Origin: JAZREA01 sp045660545
Lineage (GTDB): Bacteria > Bacillota > Clostridia > Monoglobales > Firm-18
Assembly: GCA_045660545.1 (NCBI GenBank)
Contig: JAZREA010000021.1
Location: 1-64,000 of the forward strand
DNA: 64,000 nucleotides
Direction of reading: 5' to 3'
The translations under genes and the position numbers were made by a program. Below the pieces are notes generated by a model. The model worked only from the letters and a program-made list of their open reading frames with translations. It was not told the DNA's origin and ran no database searches. This document shows positions 1 to 9,011 of this stretch, one piece after another (position 1 is the first letter of the stretch; every line of letters begins with the position of its first letter).

Positions 1-47
1 TCCCTTAATAATAAATAATATTACAGCTTGTTTTAAAACATTACAAA

Positions 48-80
48 AAAGAGCATCTGTAAAGCATACAGATACTCTTT
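48..80 (-). terminator. Rho-independent terminator after wecB
   Basis: Arms 48-61 and 67-80 pair (AAAGAG with CTCTTT, ATCTGTA with TACAGAT, one mismatch) around a 5-nt loop. On the minus strand the stem is followed by a run of T. It lies 13 bp past the wecB stop, so it probably ends the polysaccharide operon. Confidence 0.75.
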
Positions 81-92
81 GTTTTCAAACAA

Positions 93-1184
93 TTATTCAC
101 TTAATGCATCGGCGATACGCTTGCTCGCAAAGCCGTCGCCATAAGGGTTGCTCGCCTTAGACATAGCGTCGTAGGCGCTTTTGTCGTCGAGCAGGAGCTT
201 GAAGTTTTTATATATAACCTCTTCGTCAGTTCCTACAAGCTTTAACGTTCCCGCCTTGATGCCCTCGGGCCTTTCCGTAGTATCGCGCATAACCAAAACA
301 GGCTTACCGAGAGACGGCGCTTCTTCCTGTATTCCACCGCTGTCAGTAAGAATCATAAAGCTACGCGCGAGGAAGTTATGAAAGTCCAAAACATCAAGCG
401 GCTCTATAATGTGTATTCTGTCACATCCGCCAAGCTCTTCGTCCGCTGCCTTTCTAACAACAGGGTTCATATGTATAGGGTAAATCGCCTTAACGTCAGG
501 ATATTCTTCCATAACACGACGTATCGCGCGGAACATATTGTGCATAGGTTCGCCCTGGTTTTCTCTTCTGTGTGCCGTTATCATAATAAGACGGCTATCG
601 CTCGCCCAATCGAGCTCGGGATGAGAATAGTCCTCACGAACAGTAGTTTTAAGAGCGTCTATTGCGGTATTACCTGTAACATAGATGCTCTTTTCGTCCC
701 TGCCCTCTTTCAACAAATTGCCCTTAGAAAGCTCTGTTGGAGCGAAGTTATACTTCGAAACTATCGAAACGGCCTGACGGTTAAACTCCTCAGGGTACGG
801 GCTATATATATTGTATGTGCGAAGGCCCGCCTCTACGTGTCCGACGTCAATTTGCTTGTAAAAGCACGCAAGCGCTGTAACAAACGTAGTAGAAGTGTCA
901 CCATGAACTAAAACCACGTCAGGCTTTACCTCGTCTAACACATCGCCAATTCTGCTTAAAATGTTAGTTGTAACATCAAACAAGGTCTGCTTGTCCTTCA
1001 TAATCGACAAGTCGTAATCCGGCACAACCGAAAACGCTTCAAGTACCTGGTCGAGCATCTGTCTGTGCTGCCCTGTTACGCAAACAACAGTCTTTATATT
1101 CTCTCTTGACTTTAACTCGTTAACCAGCGGGCACATTTTAATTGCCTCCGGACGAGTACCGAAAACCAACATTACCGTCTTCAT
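93..1184 (-). CDS. wecB: UDP-N-acetylglucosamine 2-epimerase (non-hydrolysing)
   Basis: Cytosolic enzyme interconverting UDP-GlcNAc and UDP-ManNAc. The 363-residue length is typical. The N-terminus carries FGTRPEAIKM (residues 8-17), followed by HGDTSTTF near 94, HVEAGLRT near 116, and DSGGIQEEAP and RDTTERPEG near 281-307, which are hallmarks of the family. It is the last gene of the minus-strand polysaccharide cluster and is separated from the vanZ-like gene by about 125 bp. A second, divergent 2-epimerase (capG-like, 1858-3000) lies nearby, so this copy is more likely the general ManNAc enzyme. Its product could feed the TagA-family transferase at 33975-34676; that link is inference. Confidence 0.93.
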   Translation of the reverse strand: MKTVMLVFGTRPEAIKMCPLVNELKSRENIKTVVCVTGQHRQMLDQVLEAFSVVPDYDLSIMKDKQTLFDVTTNILSRIGDVLDEVKPDVVLVHGDTSTTFVTALACFYKQIDVGHVEAGLRTYNIYSPYPEEFNRQAVSIVSKYNFAPTELSKGNLLKEGRDEKSIYVTGNTAIDALKTTVREDYSHPELDWASDSRLIMITAHRRENQGEPMHNMFRAIRRVMEEYPDVKAIYPIHMNPVVRKAADEELGGCDRIHIIEPLDVLDFHNFLARSFMILTDSGGIQEEAPSLGKPVLVMRDTTERPEGIKAGTLKLVGTDEEVIYKNFKLLLDDKSAYDAMSKASNPYGDGFASKRIADALSE

Positions 1185-1310
1185 AATTTATCCCACCCCA
1201 ACATTTGCTAAAATACCCGAAATTTATATTTCCGGCATTTCTTCACAATATTAAATCACAAATATTTTACACTATTTTTATTTAAAAATCAAGTTAATTT
1301 TTATAATCAT

Positions 1311-1793
1311 TCAACCTTTGCGCCACGTCTTAAAGGCATACACAGCGCCAACACAAAGCGCAAGCCCCAGCACGCCTCCCGCAGAGTCTATAAGCACATC
1401 CGAAACGCTGCTGGCGCGGTCGTTAAAGCTTTGTATAAATTCATCGCACACTCCCGCCAAAACAACAATTAAAAGAGGCATACTTACAAAAACCTTACCA
1501 AGTTTACAGTACAGGCATACCATCATCCCGCCGATACAAACACCCAAAAGGGCAAACTCTGTCACATGCGCTGTTTTTCTGACATATTTGCTAAAAACTT
1601 CGTCATCAATAGAGTCGTCAGGATCTACAACAGGCTTTACTTTTTCCACAACCACGTCGCTCTCAGCCTCGGAATGCGTTATATCCTTAAACGAGTTGCT
1701 GAAAATATACCCCGTTATCAAAAGCGAAAGTACCAAAAATACAAGTAACCAGATATTAACCTTCTTCATGGCAATTATGCTTATTCCCTTCAA
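1311..1793 (-). CDS. VanZ-like family membrane protein
   Basis: Small integral membrane protein of about 160 residues with an N-terminal hydrophobic segment, a conserved-looking RKTAHVTEFALLG segment, and later hydrophobic segments containing the polar D..IQSFNDRASSVSDVLIDS stretch typical of VanZ-like proteins. VanZ confers low-level teicoplanin resistance in enterococci, but most relatives have no defined role. I chose the TTG at 1793 because GGAGG lies 7 nt upstream. An ATG at 1769 (MKKVNIW) is the alternative. Its place between capG and wecB suggests a role at the envelope, perhaps with lipid-linked sugars; this is inference. Confidence 0.75.
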   Translation of the reverse strand: MKGISIIAMKKVNIWLLVFLVLSLLITGYIFSNSFKDITHSEAESDVVVEKVKPVVDPDDSIDDEVFSKYVRKTAHVTEFALLGVCIGGMMVCLYCKLGKVFVSMPLLIVVLAGVCDEFIQSFNDRASSVSDVLIDSAGGVLGLALCVGAVYAFKTWRKG

Positions 1794-1826
1794 GATAAAT
1801 CCTCCTTGCATTTGTCTTTATTACAA

Positions 1827-1850
1827 ATACGCACCCAAAAGGGTGCGTAT
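1827..1850. terminator. Hairpin between capG and vanZ
   Basis: ATACGCACCC (1827-1836) and GGGTGCGTAT (1841-1850) form a perfect 10-bp stem with an AAAA loop, just after the capG stop at 1858. The T-tract on the minus strand is weak (ATTTGT), so it could be an imperfect terminator or an mRNA-processing/stability hairpin. Confidence 0.5.
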
Positions 1851-1857
1851 TAAATAA

Positions 1858-3000
1858 TTATTTCTTTCTCCAGACCATCTTGTTTACGATGCCTGTATAT
1901 GACTGGATAATCTTTACCACCTTGGTAGAAACGTTCTCGTCAACATAAGTCGGTGTCGGCAAGCCGAGGTCTCCGTTTTCGTTCATTGAAACTGCAACGT
2001 CAACCGCCTGCAACACCTGCTCGGTTGTGATTCCGGCGAGGATAAAATCGCCCTTGTCAATCGCCTCGGGGCGCTCTGTGCTTGTACGGATACAAACTGC
2101 GGCGATTGGGTTTCCGATTGACAAAAAGAAGCTGCTCTCCTCCGGCAACGTTCCGCTGTCAGAAACAACCGCAAAGGCGTTCATCTGCAAATTATTATAG
2201 TCGTGGAACCCAAGCGGCTGGTGCTGGATTACACGTTTGTCGAACTTGAAGTTTCTTTGTTCGATAAATTTCTTGCTTCTTGGATGGCATGAATAAAGTA
2301 TCGGCATATCATATTTTTCCGCCATCGCGTTAACCGCATTCATAAGATTAAAGAAGTTTTCCTCTGTATCAATATTTTCCTCACGGTGTGCGGAAAGCAA
2401 GATGTACTTGCCCTTTTCAAGCCCCAATCTGTTTAAAATGTCGCTGTTTTTAATCGATTCGAGGTTGTTGTGCAAAACCTCTGCCATAGGCGAACCCACA
2501 ACATATGTGCGCTCCTTGGCAACGCTTGAAGCGTTAAGGTATCTTCTTGCATGTTCGCTATAACACATATTAACATCGGATATTATATCCACAATCCTTC
2601 TGTTAGTCTCCTCGGGCAAACACTCGTCAAAGCAACGGTTACCCGCTTCCATATGGAAAATCGGTATGTGCAGTCTCTTTGCTCCGATTACCGAAAGGCA
2701 GGAATTCGTATCTCCCAAAACAAACACTGCGTCGGGCTTAACCTCTTCCATCAGTTCGTATGACTTAGCGATTATGTTGCCCATAGTCTGACCCAAGTTT
2801 TCGCCAACAGCGTCCAAGTAATAGTCAGGCTGTCTTAGGCCCAAATCCTCGAAAAAGACCTGATTTAGTGTGTAGTCCCAGTTTTGTCCGGTATGAACTA
2901 ATATCTGGTCAAAATATTTGTCACACGCCTTTATGCAGGCGCTAAGCCTGATTATTTCAGGCCTTGTTCCTATAATTGTCATCAATTTTAATTTACTCAT
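1858..3000 (-). CDS. capG: UDP-FucNAc-forming 2-epimerase (CapG/WbjD/FnlC-like)
   Basis: Member of the WecB fold, 380 residues, with TIIGTRPEIIRLSA at the N-terminus, GDTNSCLSV, HMEAGNRCFDECLPEETNRR, SDSGTLPEESS and RTSTERPEAID. The HMEAGNRCFDE signature distinguishes CapG-type enzymes from plain WecB. In Staphylococcus aureus type 5 capsule and Pseudomonas O11 this enzyme performs the last step to UDP-N-acetyl-L-fucosamine by C2 epimerisation. The ATG at 3000 overlaps the capF stop by 4 bp (ATGA), indicating translational coupling. Assignment rests on motifs plus the adjacent capE and capF. Confidence 0.9.
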   Translation of the reverse strand: MSKLKLMTIIGTRPEIIRLSACIKACDKYFDQILVHTGQNWDYTLNQVFFEDLGLRQPDYYLDAVGENLGQTMGNIIAKSYELMEEVKPDAVFVLGDTNSCLSVIGAKRLHIPIFHMEAGNRCFDECLPEETNRRIVDIISDVNMCYSEHARRYLNASSVAKERTYVVGSPMAEVLHNNLESIKNSDILNRLGLEKGKYILLSAHREENIDTEENFFNLMNAVNAMAEKYDMPILYSCHPRSKKFIEQRNFKFDKRVIQHQPLGFHDYNNLQMNAFAVVSDSGTLPEESSFFLSIGNPIAAVCIRTSTERPEAIDKGDFILAGITTEQVLQAVDVAVSMNENGDLGLPTPTYVDENVSTKVVKIIQSYTGIVNKMVWRKK

Positions 3001-4148
3001 TTTTGCACCTCATCAAAAAAAGTGTCCGGTTTGTCAGGGTCGAAACATTCGTTGCACCACATAATTGTAACCAAGTCCTCTTTATCCGAAAGATTGATTA
3101 TGTTATGAGTGTACCCGGGTATCATATCCACAACCGTTATGTCCCCTCCACCAACCTCGTAGTTTACAACCTCATCTGTTCCTACCTTTCTAAGCTGTAT
3201 CAGCCCGTGTCCGCTGACAACAACGAACTTTTCATTCTTGGTAGAATGCCAGTGATTGCCCTTGGTAATCCCGGGCTTTGATATATTAACGCTAAACTGT
3301 CCTGCGTTTAACGTCCTTATTATCTCCGTAAAGCTTCCTCTGTCGTCAACATTCATTTTAAGCTTATACGAAAAGTCGTCGGGCTCAAGATATGTAAGAT
3401 ATGTTGCATAAAGCTTTTTAGACAGCGAGCCGTCCGTCATATCAGGCAAGACCTTAGTCTCTCTGCTTTCCTTATACGAATATATAAGCTTAACTATCTC
3501 GTCAAGCGTAGCCTTGTGCTCGACAGACACCTTACAGAACTCGCCGTCCTTGTTTTCCCTGCCCATAAGCGCGTTAATAAGTTCGTCTACAACGTCATCA
3601 ATATAAACAAGAGTCATCATATGGTTCTCATCGTTTACCTGTATGGGCAAGCCGTGTGCAATATTGTGGCAAAAAGTCGCAACCGCGCTGTTATAATTAG
3701 GCCTGCACCACTTACCAAACACGTTGGGGAAGCGGTAAACCAAAGTTTTAACTCCATTTTCCCTGCCGTAAGCGAAAATCAAGTCTTCTCCTGCCTTTTT
3801 AGACCTGCCGTAAGGGTTGTCAAGAGCCGCCTGTATTGAAGAAGTGATAAGCACAGGCGCCTTGTTTTCGTGCTTTTTCAGCGTATCGAGCAATGTGGAG
3901 GTAAAACCAAAATTACCTTCCATAAACTCCTTTTCATCCTTTGGCCTGTTAACGCCGGCCAAATGGAAAACGAAATCGCATTTTTTACAATATTCATCCA
4001 AAAAAGACGGGTCGGTATCTATGTCGAACTCATAGATTTCGTCTATTTTTACATCATAAGCTTTATTTCTGCCGTCCTTGACGGTTTTTAAAATTTCAAC
4101 AAGGTTTTTGCCGACAAATCCGTTTGCGCCCGTTATTAAAACGTTCAT
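2997..4148 (-). CDS. capF: Bifunctional UDP-sugar reductase/epimerase (CapF/WbjC/FnlB-like)
   Basis: Two-domain protein of 383 residues. The N-terminal extended SDR has ITGANGFVGKN (NADPH-binding glycine motif, residues 5-15) and the YGRSK catalytic YxxxK near 113-117. The C-terminal cupin begins near residue 270, with the metal-ligand cluster GNHWHSTKNEKF. In S. aureus CapF the cupin catalyses C3 epimerisation and the SDR reduces C4, giving UDP-6-deoxy-L-talose-type product for CapG. It is translationally coupled to capG downstream and sits 2 bp from the nucleotidyltransferase-like gene upstream. Confidence 0.93.
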   Translation of the reverse strand: MNVLITGANGFVGKNLVEILKTVKDGRNKAYDVKIDEIYEFDIDTDPSFLDEYCKKCDFVFHLAGVNRPKDEKEFMEGNFGFTSTLLDTLKKHENKAPVLITSSIQAALDNPYGRSKKAGEDLIFAYGRENGVKTLVYRFPNVFGKWCRPNYNSAVATFCHNIAHGLPIQVNDENHMMTLVYIDDVVDELINALMGRENKDGEFCKVSVEHKATLDEIVKLIYSYKESRETKVLPDMTDGSLSKKLYATYLTYLEPDDFSYKLKMNVDDRGSFTEIIRTLNAGQFSVNISKPGITKGNHWHSTKNEKFVVVSGHGLIQLRKVGTDEVVNYEVGGGDITVVDMIPGYTHNIINLSDKEDLVTIMWCNECFDPDKPDTFFDEVQK

Positions 4149-4150
4149 AC

Positions 4151-5347
4151 TTATTCCTCCGTTGAATAAAAATCCAAACCTACTGACATCATCTTTTGTT
4201 TGTATTCTGATATTGACGCCTTATTCATTCCCTTTTTGATACCCAAAAGATACTTAAAGGGGTTAACTCCGTTCCCGCGCGAGAACATAACACTAAAAAT
4301 GCGCAGAATCCAAAAAGCAGGCAACAGAACAGGAGCTTTTTTCAAAACCGGATATTTAAGGCACATTCTCTTATAAGGCATAAACACCACAGTTTTAATG
4401 GTTGAAAAAGCCGAAGTTCCTTTACCGTTTTGCTCGTTATTTACAGCTAAAAAGGCTCCGTTATCCTTGCCGGTACCAAACACTCCGCTTTTAAACAAAG
4501 TTTCGGCCATACTTGCGCTGCCTTCGGTCCAAGGGGCACCATAAAACAAGACGTCCAGAGTGTCCCGCAAGACATCAAAAAACTTATCAAGCTTCATTAT
4601 TTTGAGCTGACTTTTTATATAATCATAGTCAAGCTCGTCTAACTTTAACTTCATAACATAAAAGTCTATAAAATGTTTAAGCCCGATTCCGCCTGTAATA
4701 AAGTGCTTTGCAAAATGCACTACCTGATAAACATAAAAGTCCTCGTTGGTCATGCTGTAACGGTGCTTGCCGTCTTCATTGATTTTAGCAAACGACCACG
4801 CCTGACGGTAGTAATCATAAAACTCCCCTATAACAGGAGCGCAAAAGAGGGTATGAAGCTCCACATAAAGCGCACCTTTTACAAACGACGTTTCGTTCTC
4901 GTGCGTTGCTGTCTTTTCAAAGCCCATATCGCTAAAAAGCTTCTTTGCTTGTTCAAACTGCTCTTTTCTGACCAAAATATCTACATCGCCCATAACCCTC
5001 ATATATGCATCAGGGTAAAGGAAACTTACAACAGAGCCCTTCATAGGCAAATAGTCTATGCCTTCCCTTTCGAAGACGTCATAAACTTTGCCAAGCTGCG
5101 ACCTTTGGTTCTCGCAATAGAGAAGACACCTTAACGAGGCCATCTTAAACTGCTGCAAAACCTCGTCGTCAACATCTGTCTTTGACTTTTTAATCCCCGC
5201 GTATATAAGAGGAGCGATATTGGCACTTTGTGCAAATTTATACACTTCATTAAAATCCGCGCCATGTGGTATTTGCTCCATTTCACCTGTTATGGCGCTT
5301 TTCGCAAGCTTTATAAGCGCTTGCTTTTGTATGTTAAAATCATTCAT
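4151..5347 (-). CDS. Nucleotidyltransferase-family protein (NTP_transf_5-like)
   Basis: Protein of about 398 residues. Near residue 100 it has PMKGSVVSFLYPD and then YMRVMGDVDILV, the GS plus DxD pattern of the polymerase-beta-like nucleotidyltransferase fold (the 'uncharacterised nucleotidyltransferase' family, Pfam NTP_transf_5). Such genes occur in polysaccharide loci, but the substrate is not established. I chose the ATG at 5347, which overlaps the capE stop by 8 bp, over a more upstream codon at 5407 that would run 68 bp into capE. The gene interrupts the otherwise contiguous capE-capF-capG set. A tailoring role on the glycan is inference. Confidence 0.75.
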   Translation of the reverse strand: MNDFNIQKQALIKLAKSAITGEMEQIPHGADFNEVYKFAQSANIAPLIYAGIKKSKTDVDDEVLQQFKMASLRCLLYCENQRSQLGKVYDVFEREGIDYLPMKGSVVSFLYPDAYMRVMGDVDILVRKEQFEQAKKLFSDMGFEKTATHENETSFVKGALYVELHTLFCAPVIGEFYDYYRQAWSFAKINEDGKHRYSMTNEDFYVYQVVHFAKHFITGGIGLKHFIDFYVMKLKLDELDYDYIKSQLKIMKLDKFFDVLRDTLDVLFYGAPWTEGSASMAETLFKSGVFGTGKDNGAFLAVNNEQNGKGTSAFSTIKTVVFMPYKRMCLKYPVLKKAPVLLPAFWILRIFSVMFSRGNGVNPFKYLLGIKKGMNKASISEYKQKMMSVGLDFYSTEE

Positions 5348-6386
5348 TTTCTGCCATCCTGTTTCGGATATATTCCAACGACATAAGCTTTTCCACAACC
5401 GCATCAACGTCCAAAAGCTCTGTGTTGTTTGAATTAAACTCTGTAAGAGGGTTTCTGTCTACGTCGCCATCCTTAAAATACTTGTCGTAATTAAGGTCGC
5501 GCTTGTCCGCGGGCACACGGTAAAAATCGCCCATATCTATTGCGTTGGCACATTCCTCGTTTGTAAGCAAGGTCTCGTACATCTTCTCGCCGTGTCTTAT
5601 GCCTATTACCCTGACCTTCGTCTCATCATCCTTGTCAAACAACTTCTTAACCGCAAGAGCAAGTGTTTCGATAGTGCAGGCAGGTGCCTTTTGTACCATT
5701 ATGTCACCGTTTTCCGCATTTTCAAAGGCAAACAGAACAAGCTCAACAGCCTCTTCCAATGACATGATAAATCTTGTCATAGAAGGTTCTGTAACGGTAA
5801 TGTCTTCTCCCTTTTTGATTTGGTCAATCCAAAGCGGAATAACCGAACCTCTTGAACACATAACGTTTCCGTACCTTGTGCCGCATATAAGGGTTGCGCC
5901 ATCGCTTATTGTCCTGGACTTTGCGACAAACACCTTCTCCATCATAGCCTTTGACGTACCCATAGCATTAACGGGATATGCCGCCTTGTCGGTAGAAAGG
6001 CAAATTACCTTCTTAACTCCCGCCTCTATCGCAGCAGTAAGCACGTTTTCCGTGCCTAAAACGTTTGTTTTTACAGCTTCTATCGGGAAAAATTCGCACG
6101 ACGGAACCTGTTTTAGCGCGGCCGCATGGAATATGTAGTCAACACCGTGCATCGCATTTTTAACACTTTGCAAATCGCGAACGTCACCGATATAAAACTT
6201 TATCTTCCGGCTAAGCTCCGGGAATTTCGCCTGATATTCATGTCTCATATCGTCCTGCTTTTTTTCATCTCGCGAAAAAATCCTGATTTCGCCAATATCT
6301 GTTGACAAAAATCTGTTTAATACAGCGTTTCCGAAGGAACCCGTTCCTCCTGTGATTAACAAAGTTTTATTCTCGAACAAGCTCAT
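5340..6386 (-). CDS. capE: UDP-GlcNAc 4,6-dehydratase/5-epimerase (CapE/WbjB/FnlA-like)
   Basis: Soluble SDR enzyme of about 348 residues that begins the UDP-L-FucNAc pathway from UDP-GlcNAc. It shows ITGGTGSFGNAV (NAD(P)-binding), the core FHAAALKQVPSCE, and STDKAAYPVNAMGTSKAMME. In this last motif the active-site tyrosine position is replaced by methionine (MGTSK), as usual for CapE/FlaA1-type dehydratases. GTRYGNVMCSRGSVIPL is also typical. The ATG at 6386 is preferred because GGAGG lies 6 nt upstream; the in-frame TTG at 6392 would abut the Shine-Dalgarno. The downstream gene overlaps by 8 bp. Confidence 0.93.
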   Translation of the reverse strand: MSLFENKTLLITGGTGSFGNAVLNRFLSTDIGEIRIFSRDEKKQDDMRHEYQAKFPELSRKIKFYIGDVRDLQSVKNAMHGVDYIFHAAALKQVPSCEFFPIEAVKTNVLGTENVLTAAIEAGVKKVICLSTDKAAYPVNAMGTSKAMMEKVFVAKSRTISDGATLICGTRYGNVMCSRGSVIPLWIDQIKKGEDITVTEPSMTRFIMSLEEAVELVLFAFENAENGDIMVQKAPACTIETLALAVKKLFDKDDETKVRVIGIRHGEKMYETLLTNEECANAIDMGDFYRVPADKRDLNYDKYFKDGDVDRNPLTEFNSNNTELLDVDAVVEKLMSLEYIRNRMAENE

Positions 6387-6427
6387 ATCCAACCTCCAAG
6401 TATATATTTTATATAAATAATATTATG

Positions 6428-7894
6428 CTACTTATCATTTAACCTTTTCCACAAACGAAGTATATGTTTTAAGAACGCCAAAACATAACAAACGCCCCAT
6501 ACTATACCTAACATAACTACTGTTAAAATACTTTTTGTATCGACACTGACACAAAGCACCTTCATAAGCAAACACATAACGCCACCCGACAAAGCCACAG
6601 CGACCGTAGGCAATGCGAACTGCCGATAAGGTATTATATTCTTCAAACTAACTCCCAACAGTCGGGACGAGCGCACAACCTGCAAAACAGATATAGCAAG
6701 AATACTAAGTATAGTAGCCAAAGCAGGCCCCGCAAAGCCGATTGTTTTATAAAACACAAAGCTTAGCGCAACATTTACAGCAAGGCAAATTATCGAATTA
6801 TACAGTATCTCGTTTGTCCTTCCGTGAGCATTAAGCATCATTCCCCAGTAAGTTATTCTGAGCAAAAGCGTAAAAGAATAAATCCTGAAAATACCAACCC
6901 CCGCAAGATAAGTATCAGAATACAAAAGTGTTATAATCTGCGGCGCGAACACAACAGACGCGCCCACGCAAAAGGCAAGTATAATGTAGTTTAAAGACAT
7001 AATGTCTTTCCATTTTTCAACGGCAACGCCCGCCTTTTTCTCCTTCACCATAAGAACAATCTGCGGAAGGAAAACGGCAGTGAAAGACGTGGATATTAAA
7101 GAAAAAGGAAGCTCTTTTCCTGCGTTTGCGTATATTGCAACCGACGACTCATCCATAAAGTATCCTATTATCAGCTTGTCTAAATCCAGACTGATTGTAG
7201 AAATCGCAGTAGACAGTCCAAGCGGTATTGTATAAACCAGAACGGCTTTTATATCCTGCCAATTTAGTCTTATATTGATTTTTCTTTCCGAAATTCTTAA
7301 CGCTTCAAAATATACTCCAAGCGCAAAAACGCACTCTATCACAACATACAAAAACAGATAAAAAGCAAAAGACCCCTCGGTAAAGCTCAAAAGCAACGAT
7401 ATCACAACAAGGCAAAGGCCGTTTAATATACAATAAACAACTTCCCTGTTAACATAGCCTTCTGCGACGAGCATATTGCTTCTGCTGCTTATAATCAGCT
7501 TGGTCCACGGTATAATAACCAAAAAATAAGAGTACAAAACAAGCGCAGGGTTTTTATAATAACCGGCAATCTGTCTGTTTAGCAAGGCCATACAAACCAT
7601 AATCACCAAAGAAATTATCGTGACAACAGTAAAGTAAAAGCCCAAAAAATTGCCTTTTTCCTCTTTTGTTTTCCTCTGCGGCAAAAAGTAGTTAAGAGCA
7701 TTGGGTAAGCCGAGAGAAAAAATCGACACTCCCAAAGACGACACTGTCAAAAGCTCTGAATATGTCCCGTATTCATTAAGCGTAAGCGCCCTTGACAAAA
7801 TCATTGCCGTAACCGTTGAAAGCAACAACGTAAGCACCTTGCTGAAAACCAGAACAAACGCCTTAGTACCGGATTTATGTCCAACACTACTCAT
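6428..7894 (-). CDS. Polysaccharide flippase (Wzx-like, MOP superfamily)
   Basis: Highly hydrophobic protein of about 488 residues with some 12-14 predicted membrane segments, the usual size for oligosaccharide flippases of the MOP/MVF superfamily. The N-terminal ALTLNEYGTYSELLTVSSLG resembles the start of polysaccharide biosynthesis proteins. It would flip undecaprenyl-PP-linked repeat units across the membrane for the Wzy-like protein encoded upstream in the same run. The start at 7894 (MSSVGHKSG) overlaps the glycosyltransferase stop by 8 bp. A further upstream codon at 7924 is possible but less likely. Confidence 0.87.
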   Translation of the reverse strand: MSSVGHKSGTKAFVLVFSKVLTLLLSTVTAMILSRALTLNEYGTYSELLTVSSLGVSIFSLGLPNALNYFLPQRKTKEEKGNFLGFYFTVVTIISLVIMVCMALLNRQIAGYYKNPALVLYSYFLVIIPWTKLIISSRSNMLVAEGYVNREVVYCILNGLCLVVISLLLSFTEGSFAFYLFLYVVIECVFALGVYFEALRISERKINIRLNWQDIKAVLVYTIPLGLSTAISTISLDLDKLIIGYFMDESSVAIYANAGKELPFSLISTSFTAVFLPQIVLMVKEKKAGVAVEKWKDIMSLNYIILAFCVGASVVFAPQIITLLYSDTYLAGVGIFRIYSFTLLLRITYWGMMLNAHGRTNEILYNSIICLAVNVALSFVFYKTIGFAGPALATILSILAISVLQVVRSSRLLGVSLKNIIPYRQFALPTVAVALSGGVMCLLMKVLCVSVDTKSILTVVMLGIVWGVCYVLAFLKHILRLWKRLNDK

Positions 7895-9011
7895 TTTTCG
7901 TGCCACCCTCACATTCTGTAACAATATCCAAAACCAGCTTGTTTACGTCGTATTCGTTTAAGAATCGCTCCAGGTTCGAAACATACAGGTCGTGGTTTTC
8001 GTCAATATCATCTATCGCTTTTAATATGCAACCGACATTATCCGTATCAGCCAAAGCACCGGCACGCATCTTTCCGACAGTCGATGAAAGACCGGGTATA
8101 TCACGTGCCAAAATGGGCACTCCCTTTTCGGCGTACTCGTATATTTTATTTGGCGCACAAAAAATATTATTAAGCGACGAGTCGTCGTAAGTAGCAATTC
8201 CCATATACGCCGTTTCGGTAACAAAAAGATGCTGCGGCGGATTAAGGTAGGGAATATGTACTGTATTTTCAAATTTGCTTTTTATATAAGGTATTGTATC
8301 GTGGCTTGGCGCCTTACCCAACAAAACCAAAAGATAGTCGTCTTTATTTTCCATCCTGCCCAGTGCGTCGGCAATTCTTGAAACGTCACGGTCTTTTCCT
8401 ATCCAGCCCTGGTACAGAACAATCTTTTTGTTGGTTGCTTTTAGTTCGTCAACTATTTTTTGCGTATCAGGAGAAATTCCAACCTCTCCAAAGCGAGGTA
8501 TGTTCGGTATTACAACAGGGCATTTTGTAAGTCCTAACCACACCTTTAATATGTGCGCCCTGTTATATTCGGGCACTACAACGGCATTTGAGGCTTTTGC
8601 CACGTCCCTTATGGATTTTAGAACTCCCGGACATTTGTCATAAAGTTCATAAATATTTAAAACCATAGGACTCTTGTCCTTTAAAATATCACGGCAGTAC
8701 CTTGCTGTATCCGCCGATCCAACCCAGATTAAATCATATTCGTTACTGTTTACGGCCTTTTTAACAACTTCACGAAAAAGCAGTATGTCTAAAAACTTAT
8801 CGGCCTTGCCTACACCAATTTTGCACTTTTTATTTATCGTAACAAATTCCACATTAGGATATTTTAAAAAACTTCTTATGTATTCACTGGCGTTTGTCGT
8901 AACCACTTTAACTTCATACCCATTTTCCAGCAACACCAAAACCTGCGACATACTGGGCGGCAGCGTTTCCAACTCCGGCCTTAATAAATATAGTATTTTT
9001 TTAATTTCCAT
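7887..9011 (-). CDS. Glycosyltransferase (GT-B fold, GT4-like)
   Basis: Soluble, probably membrane-associated glycosyltransferase, 374 residues. The C-terminal half contains KIVLYQGWIGKDRDV and YLLVLLGKAP typical of the nucleotide-sugar domain, then APNKIYEYAEKGVPILARD with the conserved glutamate used for sugar-nucleotide binding in GT-B retaining enzymes. It probably adds one sugar of the capsule repeat unit; donor and acceptor cannot be deduced. The ATG at 9011 overlaps the polymerase-like gene by 11 bp, and GAGGG lies upstream. Confidence 0.85.
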   Translation of the reverse strand: MEIKKILYLLRPELETLPPSMSQVLVLLENGYEVKVVTTNASEYIRSFLKYPNVEFVTINKKCKIGVGKADKFLDILLFREVVKKAVNSNEYDLIWVGSADTARYCRDILKDKSPMVLNIYELYDKCPGVLKSIRDVAKASNAVVVPEYNRAHILKVWLGLTKCPVVIPNIPRFGEVGISPDTQKIVDELKATNKKIVLYQGWIGKDRDVSRIADALGRMENKDDYLLVLLGKAPSHDTIPYIKSKFENTVHIPYLNPPQHLFVTETAYMGIATYDDSSLNNIFCAPNKIYEYAEKGVPILARDIPGLSSTVGKMRAGALADTDNVGCILKAIDDIDENHDLYVSNLERFLNEYDVNKLVLDIVTECEGGTKNE

